A stretch of 33,369 bases of DNA, from positions 1 to 33,369 of the forward strand of contig JANXXC010000078.1 in the NCBI GenBank assembly GCA_025350765.1, written 5' to 3'. This stretch comes from Holophagaceae bacterium (GTDB lineage: Bacteria; Acidobacteriota; Holophagae; Holophagales; Holophagaceae). Both the position numbers and the translations under genes were made by a program. A model generated the notes under the pieces. The model saw only the letters and a program-made list of their open reading frames with translations, made no database searches and was not told the origin of the DNA. This document shows positions 8,054 to 16,516 of this stretch, in pieces (within the stretch, counting starts at the first letter, position 1; every line of letters begins with the position of its first letter).

Positions 8054-10465
8054 ATGCCGCTCGACTCTGGACGCCTTCTCGATGGCCGCTATGAAGTGAT
8101 TTGCCCCCTCGGCGCCGGGGGCATGGGCGAGGTCTACAAGGCCAGGGATCAGCGGCTGGGCCGCGAGGTGGCCATCAAGGTGTTGCCGGAACATCTGGCC
8201 CAGGCGCCCGACGCGCTGGCGCGCTTCGAGTGGGAGGCGCGCGTGCTGGCGGCCCTTTCTCATCCAAACATCCGCGCCATCCACGATCTCGCGAAGGAGG
8301 ATCAACTCGGCTTCGCGGTGATGGAGTACCTCGAAGGCGTCACGCTCCGCCACCGCTTGACGCAGGGGGATCTCAGTTTGGACGAGTCCCTCGCGGTGGC
8401 CACGGATATCGCCGAAGGCTTGGCGGCGGCCCATGCGAAGGGCGTCATCCACCGGGACCTGAAACCGGAGAACATTTTCTTCACCACCGCCGGGCCCGTG
8501 AAGATTCTGGATTTCGGATTGGCGCGCATGGAAGAGCGATTGGCGGAAGAACGGCAGATGCCCGTGCGCCCCCTGGAAACCCAGCCGGGCCTGGTGATGG
8601 GCACCGCCAGCTACATGGCGCCGGAGCAAGTGCGTGGCGAAGTTCTGGATGCCCGCTGTGATGTGTTCGCCTTTGGTTGCCTGTTCCAGGAAATGCTCAC
8701 CGGCGAGCGGGTATTCAAGGGCGACAGCATTGCGGAGATTGTGGCGGCGGTGCTGAAGGACGAGCCGCCTTCGCTCTCCCATTCCGGCAGCGGGATTCCG
8801 CCAGAAGTGGCGGCCCTGGTTGAGGGGTGTTTGGAGAAGGATCTTTGGCGGCGTTTGCAGGGCATGAAAGAAGTGGCCATGGCCCTGAAGGCCCTACGCT
8901 CGGGGCCCGTTAGTGGTCCTCATGCCGTCCAGATGTCGGCTTTCCGCTCCGGGGCCTATGCTTCAAATGATCTCACCCAGGCCATTCCAAGCCAGGGGCA
9001 AAAGGCGCGCGAAACCGTGCAGGCCAAGGGTTTTGGATACGGGCTGCGAAGGTCCTTGTCGAGGTTCTGGCCCTTCCGGTCCAAGGCCATCCGATCGCTT
9101 GCGGTGCTGCCCTTCGTCAACAGTTCGGGCGACCCCAGCGCCGAGTATTTGGGAGATGGCATCGCCGAGAGCCTCATTGAGCGGCTCTCTCATCTGCCGG
9201 ATCTGCGCATCGCGTCCTGGAGCGCGGTCTCCCGCTTCAAGAAAGCGGATCTGGACCTGCCTTCTTTGGGGCGGGAGCTTCAGGTGCGCGCCCTGCTCAC
9301 GGGCCGGGTGAACCATCGGGGCCGGGAGCTCACGGTGAGCGCGGAACTGGTGGACGCCCGCTCCAACAGCCATCTCTGGGGCGAGAAGTACCACCGGAAT
9401 TTTTCGGACCTCCTGGGACTTCAGCAGGAGATCTCCACGCGCATCGCAGAAAAACTGCGCACCAAACTCAGCGGTGAAATCCAGGCCCAGCTTGCCAAGG
9501 CGCCCACGGAAGATCCAGAGGCTTTCCAGCTCTACCTCAAGGGCCGCCACGCTTGGCGGAAGCGAACCGCGGACGCACTGCAGAAGGCCGTGGAGCATTT
9601 TCAGGAAGCCATCGATCGCGATCCGCATTACGCCTTGGCCTACGCGGGATTGGCGGATGCCTACGCCCTGCTCTCGTTCCTGGTGGGCGTCATGGCGCCG
9701 CTGGATGCCCTGCCCCGGGCCAAGGCCGCGGCGGAGCGCGCCCTGGACCTGGATCCGGGGCTGGCGGACGCCTACGCCTCCATGGGCATGATCCTGGAAT
9801 CCTTCGAATGGGATTGGATCGGCGCCGAGCGATGCCATCGTCGGGCGCTGCAATTGGCGCCCGAAAATTCGAATCTTCATCACCGGCTGGGGATGCACCT
9901 GCTGTATCGCTCTCGATTCGATGAGGCTCGCGACTGCTTTCGGAAAGCCCAGGCCCTGGATCCTTTGGCGCCCCTCTTCCATGTGGGCCTAGGCCTGCCG
10001 CATTACTTCCGCCGCGCTGGGGAGGAAGCCGTGGGCGAATTCCGCCGGGCCATCGTCCTAGCGCCGAGCTTTCTCATCGCCCATCTCATGCTGGGCCTTG
10101 CCCTGGTCCAGCAGGGCTCCTTCGAGGAGGCCATCGCCTCGTTCGAGGCGGCCAATGCCATCGCGGCCACGCCCGATGGACTAGCCATGCAGGGCTATGC
10201 CCAGGCCCGGGCGGGGCACTTGGAACAAGCGCGGGACCTGCTGCAGCGCCTGAAACAATTGAGTGCCACGCGCTATGTTTCAGCCTACGGCATGGCGGTA
10301 CTGCACCTTGGGATGGGGGATCGGGAGCGAGCCCTCGCCCACCTGGAATTGGCCGTGCAGCAACGTTGTGAACTGCTGGTCTATGTGGGCATCGATCCCC
10401 GGTTGGATGAGCTGCGCGGAGATAGCCGATTTACCGCGATTGCAGCGCGGGTGCTGGGCTCCTGA
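8054..10465 (+). CDS. Serine/threonine protein kinase with TolB/FlgO-like and TPR domains
   Basis: Kinase motifs GAGGMGEVYKARDQRLGREVAIKVL, VIHRDLKPENIFF, KILDFGLAR; then SLAVLPFVNSSGDPSAEYLGDGIAESLIERL and several TPR repeats. Confidence 0.92.
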   Translation: MPLDSGRLLDGRYEVICPLGAGGMGEVYKARDQRLGREVAIKVLPEHLAQAPDALARFEWEARVLAALSHPNIRAIHDLAKEDQLGFAVMEYLEGVTLRHRLTQGDLSLDESLAVATDIAEGLAAAHAKGVIHRDLKPENIFFTTAGPVKILDFGLARMEERLAEERQMPVRPLETQPGLVMGTASYMAPEQVRGEVLDARCDVFAFGCLFQEMLTGERVFKGDSIAEIVAAVLKDEPPSLSHSGSGIPPEVAALVEGCLEKDLWRRLQGMKEVAMALKALRSGPVSGPHAVQMSAFRSGAYASNDLTQAIPSQGQKARETVQAKGFGYGLRRSLSRFWPFRSKAIRSLAVLPFVNSSGDPSAEYLGDGIAESLIERLSHLPDLRIASWSAVSRFKKADLDLPSLGRELQVRALLTGRVNHRGRELTVSAELVDARSNSHLWGEKYHRNFSDLLGLQQEISTRIAEKLRTKLSGEIQAQLAKAPTEDPEAFQLYLKGRHAWRKRTADALQKAVEHFQEAIDRDPHYALAYAGLADAYALLSFLVGVMAPLDALPRAKAAAERALDLDPGLADAYASMGMILESFEWDWIGAERCHRRALQLAPENSNLHHRLGMHLLYRSRFDEARDCFRKAQALDPLAPLFHVGLGLPHYFRRAGEEAVGEFRRAIVLAPSFLIAHLMLGLALVQQGSFEEAIASFEAANAIAATPDGLAMQGYAQARAGHLEQARDLLQRLKQLSATRYVSAYGMAVLHLGMGDRERALAHLELAVQQRCELLVYVGIDPRLDELRGDSRFTAIAARVLGS

Positions 10466-10516
10466 GGGTCAAGATCGGATGGTCGGCCTTGTTTGGCTAA
10501 ATCACACCCACCGTCG

Positions 10517-10765
10517 AAAAGCGGAACACGGAATACACGGAGAAAAGCCCAGAGGACACGGAAGGAGCCGCACGGTGGTACGCAGGGGTCGCCCGCGAAA
10601 CGCGGGCACCGGCGCGCCGCGCCGGGGATGAGTGCGCGACCGCCGACTCGCCCCAAAAAGCGATCGTGGTCGCGCCCCCATCCAATGACCCCTGCTGGAC
10701 GAGGCCATGGACCTGCGTTCCTGTGTTCTTCCGTGGGATTTCTGCGCCTTCTGTGTTCCGCTTTT
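10517..10765. repeat. Nested palindromic intergenic element (ACACGGAGGACACGGA-type arms)
   Basis: Outer arms aaaagcggaacacggaa (10517-10533) / ttctgtgttccgctttt (10749-10765), 16/17 complementary; GCAGGGGTC (10582-10590) / GACCCCTGC (10687-10695); inner hairpins GCCCGCG-aaa-CGCGGGC and CCGGCGCG-c-CGCGCCGG. Confidence 0.8.
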
Positions 10766-10769
10766 GTGC

Positions 10770-12296
10770 TTAGGGAGACCGGCGCTCAGGAACTACGAAT
10801 CCATCTGAAATGCCATCCACATCCACATGGACCTGCCCATCGAGCAAGGCGTCCACCTGGAAACGGTCTTCGAGGACGCGGAGCTGGGAGAGACGAAAGC
10901 CTTCCACCTTGCCGCTGAGACGCAGCCCAGGCGCCAGTTCGCGGTTCAGGCCCTGCTCCACTTGGTTCCGCACATCGGAAAGGCTTTGGTTAAGGAAAAA
11001 GTTCGCCTGGGTCGAAAGGGTTTTCCGCAGGCTGCCGCGGAACAGCCGCTCTCCCATGCGGGTGAACCAGCCCTGGCTCTCCAGGGTGTAATCCAAATCC
11101 CGCAGCACCAGCTGGCCGGTGGCTTCCTCGAAGACGGGCCTACCCACCAGAGTGACGCGGCCGTCCACCCGGCCCTTCATCTCCACTTCGAGGAAGGCCT
11201 GGCCCTCGCGGCCCCAGACGCGCGCCGAAAGGATTTCGAATCGGCCATGGTCGGTGTCGAAGGCCTTGCCTACGACGTTCCGTGTCAACTGTTCGCTGGC
11301 GGATTCGAAGGGCAGGTCTAGGGCCAAGCGCACGTGGAAGCCTGGCTCTATGGGTTCCGCCTGGTCGAGGGACGGCAGGGATCGCGCTTCCGTGGCGGGC
11401 CTCGGGCCGAAGACCACGGAGGGCCGCGCCTGAATTTCGGGCGTGAGCACCAGCGTGCGACCTTCGCTGCGCAGCGGGGCCATACGGATGCGCTCGGGAT
11501 TGGCCATGAAGATCATGCCCGGACTTAGCTCGAAGGGCTGCTGAAGCTGATTCCAGAGCGCCGTGGCGCGATCCCGCAGAAGGGCCGAGGCCCGCACTTG
11601 GGTTTCCATCTCGGCGGTGGCCTTCACCAGTGCTTCTTTCATGCCGGCCTGCACATTCGAGGTGATGTCCACCTTCAGAAAGGTGATCTCGCAGCGGTTC
11701 ACCAAGGCCGGTTCCTGGGGCTTTACCTTTAGGTCGAGGGCCCAGTCAGGGGTGAATCCAATCTCGGCTTCCGCACCCATCCAGGCTTCGCGAAAGCCCT
11801 CAGGGCCCACCCCGCAGGAGCCCACGCCTTTAATCCAGTTGCCCGCCATGCGAAGCCCCACCTCCATCCAGTAGTGGATCTTGGTGCGCACCACGATGCG
11901 GTTGCCGCGGATGTGGCAGATCAGCGGGTCCCGGTAGAGATTGAAGCGGTAGAGCGTGTTGCCATCCACGGAATCGGGCAGGACGGTCCAGATGTTCCCG
12001 CCCGGGGGCGAGGAGGGGACCGTCCTCTCGGCATCCTTGAACACCGCGTCAAGATTCACGCGGACTTGAAGCGCGATGCGCGAAGGGCCGGGATCGGTGG
12101 GCGCAGCCATGGCGGGTGGGACGGATTCTTGAGCCCGCACGGCGAGGCTGGCGAAAATAAAAAAAAAGCTGAACCCGGAAGACGCGGAAATCGTACGGAA
12201 GGCAGAGGAAAAAAGGTGTTCTTTTCTTCCCTTTCTTCCGCGATTTTCTATGTCCTCCGTGTTCAGCCCTTCTTTGGGATGCGCAAACAAGTTCAA
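10770..12296 (-). CDS. DUF4403 family protein (start uncertain; N-terminus encoded by a palindromic repeat)
   Basis: Long ORF with DUF4403-like features (IALQVRVNLDAVFKDAE... NIWTVLPDSVDGNTLYRFNLYRDPLICHIRGNRIVVRTKIHYWMEVG...). Only TTG/CTG-type starts are available upstream of the hydrophobic segment. Confidence 0.7.
   Translation of the reverse strand: MNLFAHPKEGLNTEDIENRGRKGRKEHLFSSAFRTISASSGFSFFFIFASLAVRAQESVPPAMAAPTDPGPSRIALQVRVNLDAVFKDAERTVPSSPPGGNIWTVLPDSVDGNTLYRFNLYRDPLICHIRGNRIVVRTKIHYWMEVGLRMAGNWIKGVGSCGVGPEGFREAWMGAEAEIGFTPDWALDLKVKPQEPALVNRCEITFLKVDITSNVQAGMKEALVKATAEMETQVRASALLRDRATALWNQLQQPFELSPGMIFMANPERIRMAPLRSEGRTLVLTPEIQARPSVVFGPRPATEARSLPSLDQAEPIEPGFHVRLALDLPFESASEQLTRNVVGKAFDTDHGRFEILSARVWGREGQAFLEVEMKGRVDGRVTLVGRPVFEEATGQLVLRDLDYTLESQGWFTRMGERLFRGSLRKTLSTQANFFLNQSLSDVRNQVEQGLNRELAPGLRLSGKVEGFRLSQLRVLEDRFQVDALLDGQVHVDVDGISDGFVVPERRSP
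12160..12275. repeat. Palindromic element, ACACGGAGGACACGGA family
   Basis: GCTGAACCCGGAAGACGCGGAAATCG (12168-12193) is inverted relative to CGATTTTCTATGTCCTCCGTGTTCAGC (12241-12267). Confidence 0.7.
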
Positions 12297-12721
12297 GCCG
12301 TGGCGAGGGATTGCTTGTAGGCCGCCGCGATAGCCCCGGCGATCTCATCGGGCCCGTGCCCTAGGAAATCCGTGCGTTGCAGCAGGTGCAAAAGCTGGCC
12401 GTCTTTCAGGATCGCGGCCTGAGGCGAACTCGGGGCGGCGCCCTCGAAGTATTCCCGGGCGGCCTGGGTGGCCTCCTTTTCCATGCCTGCGAACACCGTG
12501 ACCAGGTGATCGAATTTGAGGCCCTTGTCCTTCAGCGCCAGGGTCACGCCGGGGCGAGCCCCCGCGGCCGCGCAGCCACAAACGCTATTGACGATGAGGA
12601 GGGTGGTGCCAGCGCGCTGCAAGGCCTGCTCGACCTGCTCGGGATTCATGAGGTGTTCAAAACCGATCTGGGTGAGCTCGTCGCGCATCGGGGCGACCAT
12701 GTGTTCGGGATAGTTGGACAT
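12293..12721 (-). CDS. BrxA/BrxB family bacilliredoxin (YphP/YqiW)
   Basis: MSNYPEHMVAPMRDELTQIGFEHLMNPEQVEQAL...TTLLIVNSVCGCAAAGARPGV; CGC active-site motif. Confidence 0.92.
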   Translation of the reverse strand: MSNYPEHMVAPMRDELTQIGFEHLMNPEQVEQALQRAGTTLLIVNSVCGCAAAGARPGVTLALKDKGLKFDHLVTVFAGMEKEATQAAREYFEGAAPSSPQAAILKDGQLLHLLQRTDFLGHGPDEIAGAIAAAYKQSLATA

Positions 12722-12828
12722 CGGGGGTACTCCTGAAACCATTCTAAGGCTTTAGCGGGGGGAGGGCACGGCCCTGAATCGCTGACAGGGCTTCAAGAGC
12801 CCGCCATACTGGTTTTTTGGGGGTAGGC

Positions 12829-13392
12829 GTGAAGATCCTTTGCATGGGCGGCTCTCTGCGGGCTGACTCACTGAACCGCAGGCTGCTGCGCCACCTGTCG
12901 AGGCTGCTGGAAGGGCGGGGCCATGGTGTCATCCAGGTGGAAGGCGATGCCCTGCGCATTCCGCTCTACGACGCGGATCTGCCTGTGCCGGATCAGGCCA
13001 AATCATTGCTGGATTCCCTGGCATGGGCCCAAGGGCTGGTTCTAGTCTCCCCGGAATACAACGCGGGCATCCCACCGCACCTCAAAAATGCCGTGGACTG
13101 GGTCTCCACCCTGAAGCCAAGCCCCTGGCCGAATCTGCCGGTGCTGCTCTGCTCTGCGAGTCCAGGCGCCTTCGGTGGCAGCCGCGCCATGATTTCTTGG
13201 CGGGCCAGCCTGGCGAATCTCGGAGCCATCCCGCTCCCCGTTTCCGTGTCCATTCCCCATGCGGACAAGAACCTGGGAGAGGATGGCACTCCTTCGGATC
13301 CCCGCAGCCAAGCCTCCCTTCAAAGCGCGCTGGATGCCTTCCTGGATCTGGCCATGAAACTCGGCACCCACAGCCATTCCTATTCGGAGTAA
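12829..13392 (+). CDS. NADPH-dependent FMN reductase family protein
   Basis: VKILCMGGSLRADSLNRRLLRHL...LVLVSPEYNAGIPPHLKNAVDWVS flavodoxin-like motifs; GTG start 12829. Confidence 0.88.
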   Translation: MKILCMGGSLRADSLNRRLLRHLSRLLEGRGHGVIQVEGDALRIPLYDADLPVPDQAKSLLDSLAWAQGLVLVSPEYNAGIPPHLKNAVDWVSTLKPSPWPNLPVLLCSASPGAFGGSRAMISWRASLANLGAIPLPVSVSIPHADKNLGEDGTPSDPRSQASLQSALDAFLDLAMKLGTHSHSYSE

Positions 13393-13395
13393 GCC

Positions 13396-15174
13396 ATGAA
13401 GGACTTCTTCAAGAATTTGTTCGCCTCGCTGTTGGCCCTGGTGCTTTTCTGCGGGTTCATTTTCATCTTTTTCATCGCCATCGCGGCGGCCGGCGGATCG
13501 AAGACCTTGGTGGCCCCGAAGTCGGTGCTGGTCTTCGACCTGAGTACCAACATCCCCGATTCCTTGCCTGAGGCGGGGCCCGGGGAGGCGCTGCAGCAGG
13601 CGCTGAACGGCCGCGAAAGCGCCACTCCGCTTTACGCGCTCATCAAGGCACTGGATCGCGCCGCCAAGGACAACCGCATCTCCGCGCTCTACCTCACCGG
13701 CAATCCGCAATCCTCGGGCTACGGTTCGGGACCCGCGGCCCTGAAGGAATTGAAGGAGGCCATCGCCCGGTTCAAGATCAGCGGGAAGCCCGTGGTGGCC
13801 TACAACCTGGGCTGGAGCAAGAAGGCCTACTACCTATGCGCAGGCACGGGCAAGGTCCAGATCAATCCTTTCGGAGAAGTGGAAATGACGGGGCTCGCGT
13901 CGGAGCCGATGTTCTTCGGCGGGGCTTTCCAGAAGTACGGTATCGAAGTGCAAGTCACCCGCGTGGGCAAGTACAAGAGCGCCGTCGAGCCTTTCATCCT
14001 GGACAAAATGAGCGACGCCAATCGGGAACAGATCGCCAAGCTGCTGGGCGACATCTGGGAGGATTGGAAAGGCAGCGTGGCCAAGGACCGGCACAAGACC
14101 GCCGAAGACATCCAGAAAATATCGGATGAACAGGGCCTCTTGCTGGCCGCTGACGCCAAGGCCGCGGGCCTGGTGGATCAGATCGCGACCGAAGACGAGG
14201 TGCTGGACCAATTGAAATCCCTGGCGGGCAAGACCGCCAAGGACAAAGATTTTCCTCAAATCACCATGGATGAATACGCGGGCTTGCCCGCTGAGATTCA
14301 GAAGGGCAAGAACCGTATCGCGCTCATTTATGCCGAAGGGGAAATCGTGGATGGCGAGGGCACGGGCGGCCAGATCGGCGGCGATAAAATGGCCCGCGAA
14401 CTTCGCAAGCTGCGTCTCGATAAAAACGTGAAGGCGGTCGTGATGCGCGTCAACAGTCCCGGTGGCAGCGCCTCCGCCAGCGATCTGATTCAGCGGGAAG
14501 TGATCCTCACCAAGAAAGAAAAGCCCATGATTATTTCCATGGGCTACCTCGCGGCCTCCGGCGGCTACTGGATCAGCACCTACGGCGACCGCATCTTCGC
14601 CGAGCCCAACACCATCACCGGTTCCATCGGCGTCTTTGGACTGTTACCCAACGTGAAGAAGCTGGCCAACGAGCACGGCATCACTTGGGACGAGGTCTCC
14701 ACCAGCAAGATGGCCAATCCCATGACCCTCGCCCGACCGAAATCCGAATTCGAGCTTTCGCGCATCCAGGGCGTGGTGGACCACATCTACGACCAATTTC
14801 TGTTCAAGGTTTCCGAAAGCCGCCACCTCACCAAGGAGGGCGTGAACGAGATCGCCCAAGGGCGCGTGTGGAGCGGCTCTGAGGCCCTCAAGCTCAAACT
14901 GGTGGATGAACTTGGCGGACTCGAAGACGCCATCCGCTACGCCGCCAAAAAGGCCAACATCGAAAACGACTACCGCGTGGATGGCCCTGGCGTCTCCAAG
15001 AAACCCATCGAGAAATTGATGGAATCCCTGAGTGGCGAGAAACAGCACAAGCTCGCCAAAGGCCCAGCCGAGCAGATCATGGCCGAGTTCCAGCGCCAAT
15101 TGAAAATGCTCACGTCGCTGAACGATCCCCAGGGCGTCTACGCCCGGATGCCCATGGAGATCAGCATCCGCTGA
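13396..15174 (+). CDS. sppA: Signal peptide peptidase SppA, 67K type
   Basis: N-terminal TM segment; ALIYAEGEIVDGEGTGGQIGGDKMARELRKLRLDKNVKAVVMRVNSPGGSASASDLI and YLAASGGYWISTYGDRIFAEPNTITGSIGVFG. Confidence 0.93.
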   Translation: MKDFFKNLFASLLALVLFCGFIFIFFIAIAAAGGSKTLVAPKSVLVFDLSTNIPDSLPEAGPGEALQQALNGRESATPLYALIKALDRAAKDNRISALYLTGNPQSSGYGSGPAALKELKEAIARFKISGKPVVAYNLGWSKKAYYLCAGTGKVQINPFGEVEMTGLASEPMFFGGAFQKYGIEVQVTRVGKYKSAVEPFILDKMSDANREQIAKLLGDIWEDWKGSVAKDRHKTAEDIQKISDEQGLLLAADAKAAGLVDQIATEDEVLDQLKSLAGKTAKDKDFPQITMDEYAGLPAEIQKGKNRIALIYAEGEIVDGEGTGGQIGGDKMARELRKLRLDKNVKAVVMRVNSPGGSASASDLIQREVILTKKEKPMIISMGYLAASGGYWISTYGDRIFAEPNTITGSIGVFGLLPNVKKLANEHGITWDEVSTSKMANPMTLARPKSEFELSRIQGVVDHIYDQFLFKVSESRHLTKEGVNEIAQGRVWSGSEALKLKLVDELGGLEDAIRYAAKKANIENDYRVDGPGVSKKPIEKLMESLSGEKQHKLAKGPAEQIMAEFQRQLKMLTSLNDPQGVYARMPMEISIR

Positions 15175-15187
15175 TGAAAAGCGGCTA

Positions 15188-15268
15188 TGGGCGATGAGCC
15201 ATGAGCTAAGAGCTATACGAGCGAAAAACTCGTAGCTCTTGGCTCATAGCTGTTAGCTCATAGCTCCA
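15188..15268. repeat. GAGCTATGAGCT-type palindromic repeat, probable bidirectional terminator between convergent sppA and rimM
   Basis: gagctaagagctatacgag-cgaaaaa-ctcgtagctcttggctc forms a strong hairpin, with further ATGAGC/GCTCAT iterations outside; lies at the convergent gene ends. Confidence 0.7.
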
Positions 15269-15797
15269 ACAGCCCCTCCGGACCATCCAGGTCCAGCCTT
15301 CGTTGAGATAGATCCACTCCCCACCAGGCCTTGATGTAGGGGATCTCTCGCAGGCCCGCGCGGCCCTTTCGGAGGTCGCGCATGATCACCATGTCGTAGC
15401 CCATGGGCGTGGGGTCCAAGCGCACCACTTCGCCCACCTTGAGTCCGCCCACATGAACGGCGCAGCCGATCCATTCATGTCGAAAGCTCTCGCCTTCTCC
15501 CCGAGTGGCTTGGGCCTCGGGCATCCACAGCGCCCAACCCTTCAAGGCTTCGGCCGCCGTGCGATCTGGAACGCCGTCAAGGGCGACGCAGGGGCGGTCC
15601 TGGTGCCATCGGAACAGCCGCACTTGGATCTCCCGCGCGGGTGGCACGGCGGCATCTTCCCCTTCCAGATCCACCGAGGGTGGCGCCAGCACTAGGCCTT
15701 GAAGCTTCGGCAGCCGCTCCGGTTCATCCATCAGGGCATGGAAGAGGAATTCCCCCTTCAGGCCCTGCACCCGCGCCAGATGGCCCAGCAGCAGCAT
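15258..15797 (-). CDS. rimM: Ribosome maturation factor RimM
   Basis: LLGHLARVQGLKGEFLFHALMDEPERL...EWIGCAVHVGGLKVGEVVRLDPTPMGYDMVIM...IPYIKAWWGVDLSQRRLDLDGPEGLLEL. Confidence 0.88.
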   Translation of the reverse strand: MLLLGHLARVQGLKGEFLFHALMDEPERLPKLQGLVLAPPSVDLEGEDAAVPPAREIQVRLFRWHQDRPCVALDGVPDRTAAEALKGWALWMPEAQATRGEGESFRHEWIGCAVHVGGLKVGEVVRLDPTPMGYDMVIMRDLRKGRAGLREIPYIKAWWGVDLSQRRLDLDGPEGLLEL

Positions 15798-16108
15798 CAG
15801 GCCTCCGGGGCAGGCTCGGGATGGACGGGAGGTTCGGACCTTTCACGGCGGCGGGGCCGATCGGCTTCGTCCTCATCGAAGAGTTCCAAATTGAGGATGA
15901 GCCCGTGTTTCTCAGCGGCGGCCTGCACCAGGGTGCGCAGGCTCGAAATCATGCGGCCGCTCTTGCCGATGATGCGGCCCCGGTCTATCGGCTCCGCGAA
16001 GATCACCACATCCCGTTTCCGGCCCGCTTCCTTGACGTCGATGCGCAGGGCTTCGGGGTGGTCCAGCATGGGCGAAAGCACGTCCTTGAGAAAAGCTTCG
16101 AGGTTCAT
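15797..16108 (-). CDS. khpA: KH-domain RNA-binding protein KhpA
   Basis: EAFLKDVLSPMLDHPEALRIDVKEAGRKRDVVIFAEPIDRGRIIGKSGRMISSLRTLVQAAAEKHG; GRIIGKSGR KH loop; sits between rpsP and rimM. Confidence 0.9.
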   Translation of the reverse strand: MNLEAFLKDVLSPMLDHPEALRIDVKEAGRKRDVVIFAEPIDRGRIIGKSGRMISSLRTLVQAAAEKHGLILNLELFDEDEADRPRRRERSEPPVHPEPAPEA

Positions 16109-16121
16109 GGCCGCTCCTGAA

Positions 16122-16158
16122 CAAAAAGCCGGGCCCAGTGGAACTCGGGGCCCGGCTC
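16122..16158 (-). terminator. Rho-independent terminator/attenuator between rpsP and khpA
   Basis: Minus strand AGCCGGGCCC-cgagttccact-GGGCCCGGCT followed by TTTTTG. Confidence 0.75.
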
Positions 16159-16188
16159 TTAGAATTCGTTAATTCGTTTGTCGGGAGA

Positions 16189-16431
16189 TTAAAGGATCGC
16201 GTGCTTCTTGAAGAGTTCCACCACGGTCTTGGAGGGGCTGGCGCCCTTGGCGATCCAGGCCTTGGCCTTTTCGGCATCGATGCGCACGGTCTCGCCCGCG
16301 GTCGCGATGGGATTCACGAAGCCCAGCACCTCAATGGCCTGACCCGTGGGGATGCGGTCGTTTTCGCTGACGACGATGTGGTAGAAAGGGCGCTTCTTGG
16401 CGCCATTACGAGCAAGACGAATGGAAAGCAT
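16189..16431 (-). CDS. rpsP: 30S ribosomal protein S16
   Basis: MLSIRLARNGAKKRPFYHIVVSENDRIPTGQAIEVLGFVNPIA...KAKAWIAKGASPSKTVVELFKKHAIL. Confidence 0.97.
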   Translation of the reverse strand: MLSIRLARNGAKKRPFYHIVVSENDRIPTGQAIEVLGFVNPIATAGETVRIDAEKAKAWIAKGASPSKTVVELFKKHAIL

Positions 16432-16516
16432 GGGCACTCCTGAGCGGATCAGTGTATCCCAGGATCCGTGATTTCCCAAGGGAAAATATGGGCGTTGAGG
16501 GGTGCCTGAATTTCGT

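Noticed and set aside
8963-9982. 339-aa minus-strand ORF antisense to the kinase
   Set aside because: Antisense shadow ORF without domain features.
10493-10918. 141-aa plus-strand ORF and neighbouring small ORFs
   Set aside because: They translate the palindromic repeat (NTRRKAQRTRKEPHGG-like peptides) and DUF4403 antisense; not proteins.
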